Source: Seleniivibrio woodruffii
Lineage (GTDB): Bacteria; Chrysiogenota; Deferribacteres; Deferribacterales; Geovibrionaceae
Direction: 5' to 3'
DNA: 64,000 nucleotides
Assembly: GCF_004339245.1 (NCBI RefSeq)
Contig: NZ_SMGG01000006.1
Location: 62,001 to 126,000 of the forward strand
In this document: positions 1 through 9,611 of the stretch, piece by piece
How positions within the stretch are numbered: position 1 is the stretch's first letter
Layout: the number at the start of each line of letters is the position of its first letter
Translations under genes and position numbers: made by a program
The notes under the pieces: generated by a model
What the model was told of the DNA's origin: nothing
Databases searched by the model: none
The model's input: only the letters and a program-made list of their open reading frames with translations

Positions 1-1434
1 ATGGTCAGATTCCTCGGCAAGGAATTTATCATAACCCATGACGAAAGCTACCTTGTTAAGGTTGACGACGAATTCGCAAACACCATGAGACTTTCACGCT
101 CACTCTCCGCACAGCACCCCGGCGAACTTACTTCGTCCATGGTGAAATCCCTTGAGGAATACAAGGTCAACATCGATCAGTTTTTCAAAAATATAAAAGA
201 TCAGATAACAATAGAAAAGGTTCTCATAGAGAATGCACGCAAAGCCATGGAAGTGGTATCTGCTACAACCGAGGATCAGGAAGACAAAATGATGGAAGAG
301 ATGGCAAACGCAATAACAATGATAGTAATTTTTGCAGTCATCGGTCTCATTCTTGGTGGAAGCATCGGCTATGTGCTTACAAAAGCCATAACAGGTCCTC
401 TTTTCAAGGGTGTCAACTTTGCTTTACAGTTGTCCGAAGGTAATCTGGATGCGAAACTCGACGTTGAGCAGAAGGATGAGGTCGGTCAGCTTGCCGAGGC
501 GCTCAAGGACATGGTCGGTAAACTCAGAAGCATAATAACCGACGTCCGCACATCATCCGACAACGTTGCCGCAGGAGCCAGAGAGCTTTCCAGCGCAGCT
601 CAGGATATGTCGCAGGGCGCAACGGAACAGGCCGCCAGTGCAGAAGAGGCTTCAGCCTCTATGGAAGAGATGGCATCCAACATTAACCAGAACGCAGACA
701 ACGCTCTTCAGACAGAAAAAATAGCTCTGAAGGCCGCAGGCGACGCCAAAGAGGGCGGCGAGGCAGTTCAGCAGACCGTTAAAGCGATGAAAGAGATAGC
801 AGACAAGATATCAATCATCGAAGAGATAGCCCGTCAGACCAACCTCCTCGCTCTGAACGCTGCAATAGAGGCAGCCAGAGCAGGCGAACACGGCAAGGGT
901 TTTGCGGTGGTTGCGGCGGAAGTCCGCAAGCTTGCAGAGCGCAGTCAGGAGGCAGCAGGAGAGATCAGCGAGCTTTCATCATCCAGTGTTGCCATTGCCG
1001 AAAAGGCCGGACAACTCCTTGACCGCATTCTGCCCGACATTCAGAAGACGGCGGAGCTTGTTCAGGAGATAACCGCAGGCAGCAGCGAAATGCGCACCGG
1101 CGGCGAGCAGATAAACTCTGCCATCCAGCAGCTTGATCAGGTAATTCAGCGCAACGCAGGAGCATCCGAAGAGATGGCGGCCACGGCTGAGGAACTCTCC
1201 AGCCAGTCCGAAGCTCTCCAGCAGGCGGTCTCATTCTTCAAAATGAAGGGCGACAGCGGCAGAAGCAGCTATGCGGCTCCTGTTAAAAAAGCACCCAAGA
1301 CAGTGCTTGCAGCAAAACACATAGAAAAACCCACTGTGACGGCCAATAAGAGTGCAGGCAGGAACGAGGGGATAAACCTCGACCTGACAGAGGGCAAAAG
1401 AGACAGCCTCGACCACGACTTCGAAAGTTTTTAA
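1..1434 (+). CDS. methyl-accepting chemotaxis protein (5' end outside window)
   Basis: Chemoreceptor that passes ligand signals to CheA/CheW. The readable part begins at base 1 in mid-sensor domain, so the first membrane helix and the true start lie upstream. Visible in order: end of a periplasmic helical domain (1-100), a membrane helix (about 105-127), HAMP (about 128-180), and the long methylated coiled coil with the hairpin tip EIARQTNLLALNAAIEAARA (about 274-295). The last five residues, DFESF, resemble the NWETF-type CheR tether found at the C-terminus of high-abundance receptors. cheW follows 12 bases later and cheR, cheD and cheB follow in the same direction, so receptor and adaptation enzymes probably share an operon. 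The family is certain; the ligand is unknown. Confidence 0.95.
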   Translation: MVRFLGKEFIITHDESYLVKVDDEFANTMRLSRSLSAQHPGELTSSMVKSLEEYKVNIDQFFKNIKDQITIEKVLIENARKAMEVVSATTEDQEDKMMEEMANAITMIVIFAVIGLILGGSIGYVLTKAITGPLFKGVNFALQLSEGNLDAKLDVEQKDEVGQLAEALKDMVGKLRSIITDVRTSSDNVAAGARELSSAAQDMSQGATEQAASAEEASASMEEMASNINQNADNALQTEKIALKAAGDAKEGGEAVQQTVKAMKEIADKISIIEEIARQTNLLALNAAIEAARAGEHGKGFAVVAAEVRKLAERSQEAAGEISELSSSSVAIAEKAGQLLDRILPDIQKTAELVQEITAGSSEMRTGGEQINSAIQQLDQVIQRNAGASEEMAATAEELSSQSEALQQAVSFFKMKGDSGRSSYAAPVKKAPKTVLAAKHIEKPTVTANKSAGRNEGINLDLTEGKRDSLDHDFESF

Positions 1435-1446
1435 GGCGGTGACATC

Positions 1447-1956
1447 ATGGAAGAGAAATACACCGCAGCAGGCGGAGAAGTATGTCAGGTACTGACCTTT
1501 AAACTGGCAGACGAGGTTTACGGGGTGGACATAATGTCCGTAAGAGAAGTTCTCGACTTCTCCAGCGTGACAAAGGTTCCCCACACGCCCGACTTTATGG
1601 TGGGCGTTATAAACCTGCGGGGCAACGTTGTTCCCGTGGTGGATCTGAAAAGAAAGTTCAAAATGGGCGCAACCGAGAAGGGAGTGAACACCTGTATAAT
1701 CATCGTTGAGGTGATAATAGACGGCGATTCCACCATTCTGGGCGCACTGGCGGATTCGGTTCAGGAGGTTGTGGATTTTGAGGAAAGCGTCATAGAGGAC
1801 GCACCCAAGATAGGCACACAGCTCAACACCGCATTCATAGCGGGCATGGCGAAGCGTGAGACCGGATTTGTCATAATCCTGAACGTCAACGCAGTATTTT
1901 CAATGAACGAAATAACGGCACTCTCCGCCCCGGCGGAACAGGTGCCTGTTCAATAG
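1447..1956 (+). CDS. cheW: chemotaxis coupling protein CheW
   Basis: 169-residue single CheW domain, the SH3-like adaptor that links receptors to the CheA kinase in the cytoplasm. The protein reads as a typical CheW: LTFKLADEVYGVDIMSVREV near residue 18, then VINLRGNVVPVVDLKRKF near 55, and the closing AGMAKRETGFVIILNVNAVF. The start is supported by AAGGCGGTGA just upstream. It lies 12 bases after the receptor and 9 bases before cheR. No CheA or CheY is present in the window, so the kinase must be encoded elsewhere or upstream of base 1. Confidence 0.96.
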   Translation: MEEKYTAAGGEVCQVLTFKLADEVYGVDIMSVREVLDFSSVTKVPHTPDFMVGVINLRGNVVPVVDLKRKFKMGATEKGVNTCIIIVEVIIDGDSTILGALADSVQEVVDFEESVIEDAPKIGTQLNTAFIAGMAKRETGFVIILNVNAVFSMNEITALSAPAEQVPVQ

Positions 1957-1965
1957 GAAGCGGAA

Positions 1966-2826
1966 ATGGATGCGGAAAATCTGAATGACATATACCATCA
2001 GAAACTGACATCCGATGAATTCGGCCTTATTCAGAACTATATACAAGTGAAGTGCGGCATCCGCCTGCCCCTGACCAAAAAAAACATGGTCGAGGGCAGG
2101 CTCCGCCGCAGACTTAAGGCTCTCAACATCTCAACCTACGGGGAATACCTTGCCGTTGTTTTCGGCGGGGATTCCCCCGCGGCTGAACAGGAGCGCTTCT
2201 CCTTCATCGATGCAATAACAACCAACAAAACGGATTTTTTCCGTGAACCCAACCACTTCGATTATCTGAACAACAGACTTCTGCCAAACCTCCAGCAGCA
2301 GGGCTACGGAAAAGAGCAGACGCTGAACATCTGGAGTTCCGCCTGCTCAACGGGAGAAGAGCCGTACACTCTGGCGATGGTTCTGGCGGAATATTTCGGA
2401 CTGAGCGGAAATTTCAGAATATACGCCAGCGACATCAGCACGGCAGTTCTGGAAAAGGCGGTGAGAGCCGTTTATTCCGAGGACAAGGCCGACAGCATCC
2501 CCTATGAGCTTAAGAAAAAATATCTGCTGAAATCAAAGAATCAGGATGCGGCGCTTGTCCGTGTTAAACCGGAACTGAGGCAGAAAGTGACCTTCGGCAG
2601 ACTGAACCTTATGGACTCCGAATACAGCCTGCCTGTTAAAATGAACGTAGTTTTCTGCCGCAATGTAATAATTTACTTCGACCATCAGACACAATTTGAT
2701 ATAATTGGAAAGATATGCCGGAATATAGTCAGGGGAGGACACCTGTTTCTCGGACATTCGGAATCGGTTCACGGGATGGATCTGCCTCTCAGAACCGCTG
2801 CCCCGACAATATTCGAAAGGTTGTAA
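1966..2826 (+). CDS. cheR: chemotaxis protein methyltransferase CheR
   Basis: 286-residue SAM-dependent enzyme that methylates receptor glutamates. An N-terminal helical CheR_N domain (about 15-75) precedes the Rossmann methyltransferase domain (about 80-285). The SAM-binding signature WSSACSTGEEPYTLAM is at about 123-138 and the conserved FCRNVIIYFD is near 230. An AGGAAG ribosome site precedes the ATG. It sits between cheW and cheD with 3-9 base gaps, so the genes are probably co-transcribed. The upstream receptor ends in a possible CheR docking pentapeptide, which fits this enzyme as its partner. Confidence 0.96.
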   Translation: MDAENLNDIYHQKLTSDEFGLIQNYIQVKCGIRLPLTKKNMVEGRLRRRLKALNISTYGEYLAVVFGGDSPAAEQERFSFIDAITTNKTDFFREPNHFDYLNNRLLPNLQQQGYGKEQTLNIWSSACSTGEEPYTLAMVLAEYFGLSGNFRIYASDISTAVLEKAVRAVYSEDKADSIPYELKKKYLLKSKNQDAALVRVKPELRQKVTFGRLNLMDSEYSLPVKMNVVFCRNVIIYFDHQTQFDIIGKICRNIVRGGHLFLGHSESVHGMDLPLRTAAPTIFERL

Positions 2827-2829
2827 AAA

Positions 2830-3315
2830 ATGCTGAATCAGAGCGAGAGCCTGTATCTGAAGCCGGGAGAAATGTTTTATGCCGACTCCCCCATGGTTGT
2901 GCATACAGTGCTTGGTTCGTGCGTGAGCATAACCATGTTCGTTCGCAGACTCGGCATAGGAATGATGAGCCACTGCATGCTCCCCTCCTCCACCGAATCG
3001 GTTAAACGGGGCGAGGACATCATGCGGTATGTTGACTGCGCAACGCTGTACATGAACAAAGTGATTCTGGAAGCGGGGGCAGACAAGCGTGAGACCGAGG
3101 TGAAGCTTTTCGGCGGAAGCAATATGTTCACAGGGATGAACGAGGAAGCCGGAGTGGGCCACAGAAACGTTGAAGCAGCACTGGCAATAATAAAAAAGCT
3201 GGGCTACACCATCACCTCAAGCGACACAGGCGGACAATACACACGCAAGCTCTATTTCTCTCTGGACACAGGAACGGTTTATCTCAGAAAAATATCAAGA
3301 ATTCAGGGGATGTGA
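2830..3315 (+). CDS. cheD: chemoreceptor glutamine deamidase CheD
   Basis: 161-residue CheD. Family members deamidate specific receptor glutamines and, in organisms with CheC, bind it. The catalytic pair is visible: Cys31 in VLGSCVSI and His48 in SHCMLPSS; the KLFGGSNMF segment is also conserved. The start codon follows the cheR stop by three bases with only a weak ribosome site (AAAGG), suggesting translational coupling. The stop codon overlaps the cheB start (TGATG). No cheC is seen nearby. Confidence 0.94.
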   Translation: MLNQSESLYLKPGEMFYADSPMVVHTVLGSCVSITMFVRRLGIGMMSHCMLPSSTESVKRGEDIMRYVDCATLYMNKVILEAGADKRETEVKLFGGSNMFTGMNEEAGVGHRNVEAALAIIKKLGYTITSSDTGGQYTRKLYFSLDTGTVYLRKISRIQGM

Positions 3316-4391
3316 TGATGAGCGGAAAACTGAAAGTTCTGGTGATTGATGATTCGGCGGTTGTCCGTCAGGTTCTGACGGAGATACTGCTTTCCGATTC
3401 CGCAATAGAATCCGTTGTCGCCTGTCAGGATCCGTTTGCGGCGGCTGAAAAGATGAAAACATTCATTCCGGATGTCATAACTCTGGACGTTGAAATGCCC
3501 CGTATGGACGGCATAACCTTCCTTAAAAAACTCATGAGCCAACACCCGATACCCGTTGTAATGTGCTCAAGCCTTACCGAGGAGAACTCGGCAACAGCCC
3601 TGAAATCCCTCGAATACGGCGCAGTGGATATAATTCAGAAGCCGAGAGCGGGTACGAAAGCCTTCCTTGAAGAATCCAAAATAATGATATGCGACACGGT
3701 GAAAGCCGCCGCAAAGGTGAAGGTCACCAAACTGTCCAACGCCTTCCGGGAGATTCAGCCTAAACTCACCGCAGATGCCGTTCTGGAGGCTCCGAAAGGC
3801 CATCAGGCCATGCTTAAGACAACTGAAAAAGTTATCCTTGTGGGGGCATCCACAGGGGGAACGGAGGCGCTCAGCGTGTTTCTTCAGGGACTTCCGGCCG
3901 ACAGTCCCGGAGTTGCCATTGTTCAGCACATGCCCGAAAATTTCACAGCCTCTTTCGCAAACAGACTCAACTCACTCTGCCGTGTTACGGTCAAGCAGGC
4001 CGACGACGGGGACACGGTTCTCCCCGGCAGGGTTCTGATAGCTCCCGGCAACAAGCACATGCTGATAAAGCGGAGCGGAGCAAGATACTATGTCGAAATA
4101 AAGGACGGCCCGTTGGTAAGCCGACACAGACCTTCTGTGGACGTGCTTTTCCGAAGCGGCGCAAGATACGTCGGCAAGAACGCTATCGGGGTCATCCTCA
4201 CCGGGATGGGCGACGACGGCGCAAAAGGAATGCGGGAGATGAAGGACGCAGGAGCATACAACATAGCACAGGACGAACGCACCAGCGTGGTGTTCGGAAT
4301 GCCGAAAATGGCTATAGAGGCGGGAGCTGTGGACAGTGTTCTCCCTCTGGAAGTTATTTCAGGAGCAGTGCTGAAGCACTGTCAGGCCTGA
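3315..4391 (+). CDS. cheB: chemotaxis response regulator protein-glutamate methylesterase CheB
   Basis: 358-residue two-domain enzyme that removes receptor methyl groups after phosphorylation. Receiver domain about 1-125 with phospho-acceptor Asp58 in [11 protein letters not shown]; methylesterase domain about 165-355 with the Ser179 (GASTGG), His205 (VQHMP) and Asp301 (GMGDDG) catalytic triad. Three in-frame starts are adjacent (GTG 3312, ATG 3315, ATG 3318). ATG 3315 is preferred because it overlaps the cheD stop and sits five bases after AGGGG; 3318 is equally possible. It completes the cheWRDB operon. Confidence 0.96.
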   Translation: MMSGKLKVLVIDDSAVVRQVLTEILLSDSAIESVVACQDPFAAAEKMKTFIPDVITLDVEMPRMDGITFLKKLMSQHPIPVVMCSSLTEENSATALKSLEYGAVDIIQKPRAGTKAFLEESKIMICDTVKAAAKVKVTKLSNAFREIQPKLTADAVLEAPKGHQAMLKTTEKVILVGASTGGTEALSVFLQGLPADSPGVAIVQHMPENFTASFANRLNSLCRVTVKQADDGDTVLPGRVLIAPGNKHMLIKRSGARYYVEIKDGPLVSRHRPSVDVLFRSGARYVGKNAIGVILTGMGDDGAKGMREMKDAGAYNIAQDERTSVVFGMPKMAIEAGAVDSVLPLEVISGAVLKHCQA

Positions 4392-4398
4392 CAGCGCC

Positions 4399-6750
4399 AT
4401 GATCTCCGCACTGAACGACTCGCTGACGCTCATTCTGGCGGCAATGACTCTGTCGTTCACCTTCCTGTTCATATATTACACCGAAAAGATGCAGTATCTG
4501 GTGCTCTGGAGCATCGGATGGGGTCTTAGCGCCCTTGCGATAGTTTTTTATTCACTCTCCATAATGGTTCCGGGCATGGAGAGATACGAAATGGCCTCGC
4601 TGGTGATAAACTACGTCAGCAGTGTTTTCATTGGTATGGGCATATACCATTTCATATACGGCAGACTGCCCTCGACACTTCTTCTAACAGCTCTCATATT
4701 CCTTACATTCATCCCCGGCGGGATTTACAGGAGCAATCCTGAACTGGCGGCTATGGCTGTTGTTTATATTTTCGGCGGAACGGTTTTTCTCCTGTGCGGT
4801 CTGGCTCTCATAAAGAATGTCAAGGGCATAGGCAGCAAGGTCGCCGGAACGTCATTCACCGTCTGGGGTGTTATCCTTATTCTTAATCTTATGTTCCGCA
4901 ACAGCAGTGAGCTGGCGGCGGAGTTCATTCAGCTGAACGTTCTGCTGACTATGGTCTCTGCACTTGGCATCCTTCTGATGCACTTTGAAAAGATGCGGCT
5001 TGAACTGGCGGGAACAACCCTCCTGCTCAGGGAGCTTACCGAATCCAGCAAGGATATCGTGTTCTCCATAAGGCTTAAGCCCGAACCATACATAGACTAT
5101 ATAAGCCGCTCCGCAACAAAACTGCTGGGATATTCTCCGGAGGAGATACTTCAGGACAAAGGCTCGCTCTCCAGAATGATCAACGGCGAAAGGATGGCAA
5201 ACCTCAGACTGATCTCCGAGGACAGAGCTGTCAAACAGCTTCAGGACATAGCCGAACTGACCGCCAAAAACGGAAAGGTCATGAAGTTCGACATAAACCA
5301 GACTCTGATATACGGAATGGACGGCAAGCCCGAAAGCATGATAGGCATAGCAAGGGACATGACCGACAGGGAACTGGAGTTTAACAGGCTGGCACTGGAA
5401 AAATCATGGTATGAGCTGATCTTCAAAAGCTCAAACATAATGACCATGCTGGTGCAGATGCAGACCATGACCATCATAGAGAGCAATATTGCCCTGAACT
5501 CATTCTACTGTTTCCCTAAAGAGGGGATGCGGGGTCTTCACATCCGTGAACTCTTTCTCAGCGACGACGACTATCTGGATTTTCTGGCCAGCACAAACGA
5601 AGGCCTTCCCTTCCAGTGCCGCAACAAGCTCCCCGACGGAACACAGGTGCACGTCACCATGCACTCCTCCATGCTCAGTTACGACGGGAAGGACTACACC
5701 TTCATAACCGTTCTGGACAACACCAGCGAAAACTATCTGGCGCATGAGCTATCATCCATAAAGAACCTGCACCGCTCCATTCTCGAATCCCTCAACGAAG
5801 GGGTCATAGGAATAAACAGCGACGGCGTGATATTCTTCATAAACAACTCGGCAGCTCAGGTTCTGGGCTATGAAACCGACGAGCTTCTATACAGATGCCA
5901 CCACGAAACCATACACTACAGAGACGAATCAGGAGAGATACCCGAAAGCGGATGCACAATCCTCAACAGCCTCAAATCAGGCGGAAACATAAGGAATAAA
6001 AGGGAATTTCTGGTTCATAAGGATGGCGGGCTGATACCCGTTCTGCTGAATTTCAGCACAATGCGCTCCGAGGAGAACCGGAAACGGGGTGTTCTCATTT
6101 TCAGGGACATAACCGAGGAGCTTAATTCTGAAGAGATGATACTCACCTCTCTGGAAGAGAATAAAACACTGCTGAAAGAGCTTCACCACAGGGTTAAGAA
6201 CAATTTTCAGATGATATGCAGTCTGCTTGCTCTCCATGCGGAGGATCTGCCTGAATCTGCTGAAAAAGAATTTCTGAACGAAAGCATCCTGAAGATACTT
6301 TCAATGGCTCTGACCCACGAACTGCTCTTTGAGACCAACAGTTTCTCCAGACTGGGGTCAAAGTCTTATCTGGAAAGGATGATAAGCCACCTGCAAAGAG
6401 CCAGCAACGGTGCTGACGATATCATTGTCACCACAGACATTGAGGACATAGACCTGACACTGGACGAAGCTGTCCCCTGTGCGCTGATAATAAACGAACT
6501 TTTTACAAACTCACTGAAATATGCCTCTCCTGAACCCGAAAAGCTGAAGATTCACATCAGTTTCAGACAGGACGGCGAAGAAAAGGTGCTGGTACTCTCC
6601 GATAACGGTCAGGGACTGAAAGATATCGAATCTTTCGGAAGCAAAAGCTCCTACGGCCACCTGATAATCAAATCGCTCACCAGACAGCTGAAAGGAAACA
6701 TCAGCTTCGAAAACAGAAACGGACTGACCGTTACACTTCGCTACAAATAG
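4399..6750 (+). CDS. seven-TM multi-PAS sensor histidine kinase (HisKA_2 type)
   Basis: 783-residue membrane kinase. Residues 1-205 hold about seven hydrophobic helices (7TM-type sensor). Three PAS-like domains follow (about 207-330, 335-450, 455-585). The kinase core is of the HisKA_2/HWE-like class: LLKELHHRVKNNFQMICSLL with phospho-acceptor His at about 596, then an HATPase domain with ALIINELFTNSLKYA and LSDNGQGL. It begins seven bases after cheB with no strong ribosome site, so it probably belongs to the chemotaxis transcript. No response regulator follows it. Kinases of this class often act on stand-alone receiver or anti-anti-sigma partners; the partner here is unknown. Confidence 0.9.
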   Translation: MISALNDSLTLILAAMTLSFTFLFIYYTEKMQYLVLWSIGWGLSALAIVFYSLSIMVPGMERYEMASLVINYVSSVFIGMGIYHFIYGRLPSTLLLTALIFLTFIPGGIYRSNPELAAMAVVYIFGGTVFLLCGLALIKNVKGIGSKVAGTSFTVWGVILILNLMFRNSSELAAEFIQLNVLLTMVSALGILLMHFEKMRLELAGTTLLLRELTESSKDIVFSIRLKPEPYIDYISRSATKLLGYSPEEILQDKGSLSRMINGERMANLRLISEDRAVKQLQDIAELTAKNGKVMKFDINQTLIYGMDGKPESMIGIARDMTDRELEFNRLALEKSWYELIFKSSNIMTMLVQMQTMTIIESNIALNSFYCFPKEGMRGLHIRELFLSDDDYLDFLASTNEGLPFQCRNKLPDGTQVHVTMHSSMLSYDGKDYTFITVLDNTSENYLAHELSSIKNLHRSILESLNEGVIGINSDGVIFFINNSAAQVLGYETDELLYRCHHETIHYRDESGEIPESGCTILNSLKSGGNIRNKREFLVHKDGGLIPVLLNFSTMRSEENRKRGVLIFRDITEELNSEEMILTSLEENKTLLKELHHRVKNNFQMICSLLALHAEDLPESAEKEFLNESILKILSMALTHELLFETNSFSRLGSKSYLERMISHLQRASNGADDIIVTTDIEDIDLTLDEAVPCALIINELFTNSLKYASPEPEKLKIHISFRQDGEEKVLVLSDNGQGLKDIESFGSKSSYGHLIIKSLTRQLKGNISFENRNGLTVTLRYK

Positions 6751-6756
6751 AAATAC

Positions 6757-7788
6757 CTATGCAGTGGCGGCTCTGTGGTAGTCCTCAAGCATGGGAGTCA
6801 GCTTTGAACACTGCCTGTATTCACCCTGCTTTATATTCGTCCGGTATTCCCTGTCGGCTCTGACATAGATGTCGCCCGTTATATGCACCTTTTTACCGAT
6901 GGCGTGAACACAGCTTCCGTTTGAACAGAACATTCTGAGCGGTGTTCCTGAGCCTGCCGTCCCCCAGACAAGGGGTTTCTGCATGCATATGCTCTGAAGT
7001 CTTGCGGCAAACTCCATCAGCCCGCCCGAACATCCCTGTGAAAAAAGAATACCGAGCCATGAAACAGCCTTGCTGTCGGCATATCCGGAATCCGCAAGGT
7101 AGCGCATGTTTCTGTGCGCCTCCTGCGAAAAGGCGGTGAATCCGTTGTTCTCAAGGAGCCTGATGAATATATGAAAGGTCACGACATATCTTACATCCGA
7201 AGACACTCTGCTGTCCTCTCTGAACATCGCATCGGGCAGACAGTATCTTCCGCCGCAGTATCCAGCCGCTCTGCGAACACCCTCCGAAGGGCTGAACGCA
7301 GGAAAACAGCCGGAACCCGACCTCATGACCGGATAGAACATTACGGAAGACAGAAGGAATCTGTGCAGAGGTGACGAGGATGAGCTGACTCCGGCAAAAG
7401 ACCGGATGCTTGTGCTGAGTCTGGCCGCAGAAACTGCCATGCATGCTGTATCGTGGAGCAGTGAAGAATCTTTTTCAAACTCACGCATGAGTTTAAGTCC
7501 GTCCCTGACACCGCCTGAAACGGATACAATCCGCCCGAAAAAATCAGTCAGAACAGCACTCAGGGCAGGATCTTCTATCCGGTTTTTAACAGCAGATCCC
7601 ATCAGCGGGCTGCGCTCTGCCGCAGCCAGAATCATTGAAACCAGCTGTCCGGCAATGTATTGACCTGAATCTGCAACACTGCCTTCTGCATGATCTTCAG
7701 CTTTCTGTTTTCCGGGGGAAGTCTGTTCGCCGATGCTGGGCGTTGATAAGATGTAATCGACTATGTTTGAGTATATGACCGTGTTCAT
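6757..7788 (-). CDS. hypothetical protein, 343 aa
   Basis: I do not recognise this protein. The start at 7788 is chosen over a longer frame (7845) because GAGAGG lies just upstream of that ATG; the protein then begins MNTVIYSNIVDYIL. It is predicted soluble, with no signal peptide or membrane segment, and is rich in Ser, Gly and Ala. A central helical stretch (about 60-250) is faintly reminiscent of a degenerate HD-type helical domain, but no HD catalytic pair is visible, so this is speculation. The tail has three cysteines spread between residues 255 and 325. It converges on the kinase gene with a 6-base gap. A 13-base motif upstream also occurs before the caspase operon. Confidence 0.6.
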   Translation of the reverse strand: MNTVIYSNIVDYILSTPSIGEQTSPGKQKAEDHAEGSVADSGQYIAGQLVSMILAAAERSPLMGSAVKNRIEDPALSAVLTDFFGRIVSVSGGVRDGLKLMREFEKDSSLLHDTACMAVSAARLSTSIRSFAGVSSSSSPLHRFLLSSVMFYPVMRSGSGCFPAFSPSEGVRRAAGYCGGRYCLPDAMFREDSRVSSDVRYVVTFHIFIRLLENNGFTAFSQEAHRNMRYLADSGYADSKAVSWLGILFSQGCSGGLMEFAARLQSICMQKPLVWGTAGSGTPLRMFCSNGSCVHAIGKKVHITGDIYVRADREYRTNIKQGEYRQCSKLTPMLEDYHRAATA

Positions 7789-7848
7789 TGGACCTCTCGG
7801 AGATTGTGTATAAATCACGCTACATGAACAGCGGACAAAAAACAACGT

Positions 7849-7861
7849 TAATTATGTTAAT
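7849..7861 (-). promoter_or_regulatory. AT-rich 13-base motif upstream of the hypothetical gene
   Basis: The 13 bases ATTAACATAATTA (minus strand) lie about 60 bases before the start codon at 7788. The identical 13-mer occurs at 33272-33284, about 75 bases before the first gene of the caspase operon and in the same orientation. It could be a shared regulator site or a chance AT-rich match. Confidence 0.25.
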
Positions 7862-7881
7862 ATTTATCACAAAGTGAAATA

Positions 7882-8481
7882 TCATGTAACCACAACGCTC
7901 TCCACAGACACCGTAATGTCACCTATTCCGTTCAGTGCGTTTATGATATGTACGGTCTCAAAATCCGAAAGCATCCCGGGGGTTATTTTCATTTCGGTTA
8001 TAATGCCCGTGTCCAGCATCTGCTGACGCTTGGTTCCTTTCAGCAGACAGGCTTTCGGGGTCACATACACATTGCCCTTGTTAAGGACTATATTACTGAA
8101 CGTTGTATCCGTAACCTGACCGTTCACCACAAACAGCGGCTCCTCGTCCGGCGCAAATTTTCCGGCATACTTCTGAAACATCTCCCTGTTCTCAAACTTG
8201 TGAGGATAGCTCAGGCTGTCGTCCTCAATGAGCACCAGACGGTTTATCTTGCGCCTCACATATGGAAAAACCGCCGCCTCCGCCCTTATGTCGCTGTATG
8301 ACACCCTCAGTCTGTAAAGCCCGTCGGCAGGCAGCGAAACTCCCTCCAGAACCTCCTCAATACTCACCGGCCTCACCTTTGGAAAAAGTGCCTTAAAGGC
8401 CGCATCAACCCTGGCCTGATGATATCTCAGGTTAAAGATCCTCCCGCCGTCCAGTTTAATGGTTTCAAATAATAGGGACAT
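7882..8481 (-). CDS. pabC: aminodeoxychorismate lyase-like class IV aminotransferase PabC
   Basis: 199-residue fold-type IV PLP enzyme, predicted to convert aminodeoxychorismate to p-aminobenzoate and pyruvate for folate. The PLP lysine is probably in SYPHKFENR, and VTDTTFSNIVL with LLKGTKRQQML matches the family. The start at 8481 is chosen because GAGAAGG precedes it; a longer frame to 8520 lacks such a site. The gene begins inside the 3' end of pabB (17-base overlap), so the pair is translated together. Proteins of this size can also be D-amino-acid or branched-chain aminotransferases; the pabB neighbour argues for PabC. Confidence 0.88.
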   Translation of the reverse strand: MSLLFETIKLDGGRIFNLRYHQARVDAAFKALFPKVRPVSIEEVLEGVSLPADGLYRLRVSYSDIRAEAAVFPYVRRKINRLVLIEDDSLSYPHKFENREMFQKYAGKFAPDEEPLFVVNGQVTDTTFSNIVLNKGNVYVTPKACLLKGTKRQQMLDTGIITEMKITPGMLSDFETVHIINALNGIGDITVSVESVVVT

Positions 8482-9514
8482 AAACCTTCTCCAGAAGCTC
8501 GGCATATTCGTCCTGTGCACGACTGTAAACGGTTATGCCGCCGCCGCTGCGAAAGAACGTTCCGCCCTCTTTTTTTTCGATATATCTTATGATAACGCAG
8601 GTATCTATATTCTCTCCGTCATACACTCCGGCTATTCCGGTGTAAAACCCTCTGGGCGCACCCTCAGCCTGACGAATTATATCCAGTGTCATTCTTTTCG
8701 GCGCTCCGGAGACCGAACCCGCAGGCAGAAGCCCCAGAATGACCGAAGCCATATCCTTATCCTGTCTCAGCCTGCCCCGTATGTCCGTGCTGGTCTGCAC
8801 AATGGTCTTTTCGCCGTGGCGGATGTATGAAGGGTATCTGAACGAGGTCACCCGAACATCGTCCGCAACCGAGTTCAGGTCGTTTCTGAGCAGATCCACA
8901 ACAGTGATGTGCTCCGCCAGCTCCTTTTCGTCATCCATCAGCAGCCTTTCGCAGTCCGCCGTGGTCATCAGCCTCGTCCCCTTCATGGGGCTGGTGGTGA
9001 TGTATCCGCCGGATATCCTGGCAAAACTCTCCGGCGAAAAGAACACGAACTCATCGCCGTATTTCAGCTTATATTCCGCACTGCTCCCGGCGAATATCTC
9101 ATCAAAACTCAGATCAACGTCTATCTCCGTGGGAAAGGTGAGATTCAGCAGATAGCTGTCGCCGTCAGTCTGACGTTTCTGAACCATGTCAAACGATTTT
9201 CTATAACTATCAAAAGTTATAGGTCTTTTTGTGATTTCGGGAAGGCTGCGGCGGGTGTTTGTTCCTTGATAATTTGTGAGACCTCTGAAATCATAAAGGA
9301 TATCAGAGGAGGAACCCAGCTCTGAAAGGGGGTGCAGAACGAAACGGCTCAGTTCAAAATCCACAATGAACAGAAAGGGTTCCGAATTGCCGTATAGTCT
9401 GTTAAACTCCGATATGAACCTGTCAGCTTCCATGTCTCCCCGCTGAAATCTAATAAGGGCATAGTCTAACAGCTTGCAAAACCATGTCAAGTCCATTACG
9501 CCAATTTTTATCAT
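8465..9514 (-). CDS. pabB: aminodeoxychorismate synthase component I PabB
   Basis: 349-residue chorismate-binding enzyme that aminates chorismate to aminodeoxychorismate. It is of the short form lacking most of the N-terminal tryptophan-binding barrel. Family marks: SPMKGTR (active-site lysine), ELAEHITVVDLLRNDL, LLPAGSVSGAPKRMT and a final GGGITVYSRAQDEYAELLEK. No PabA glutaminase is in the window. The start is uncertain: ATG 9514 and ATG 9496 both lack a clear ribosome site. It heads a pabB-pabC pair and is divergent from the triple-binding-domain cyclase gene. Confidence 0.9.
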   Translation of the reverse strand: MIKIGVMDLTWFCKLLDYALIRFQRGDMEADRFISEFNRLYGNSEPFLFIVDFELSRFVLHPLSELGSSSDILYDFRGLTNYQGTNTRRSLPEITKRPITFDSYRKSFDMVQKRQTDGDSYLLNLTFPTEIDVDLSFDEIFAGSSAEYKLKYGDEFVFFSPESFARISGGYITTSPMKGTRLMTTADCERLLMDDEKELAEHITVVDLLRNDLNSVADDVRVTSFRYPSYIRHGEKTIVQTSTDIRGRLRQDKDMASVILGLLPAGSVSGAPKRMTLDIIRQAEGAPRGFYTGIAGVYDGENIDTCVIIRYIEKKEGGTFFRSGGGITVYSRAQDEYAELLEKVYVPII

Positions 9515-9611
9515 GTAAACATATAATTGAATAATTCCTGTAGATTTCCGCTGTTTTCAAGTGTAAAATCCGATATACATTGTCCCCCTAATGAGTTACG
9601 GAGCCACAATT

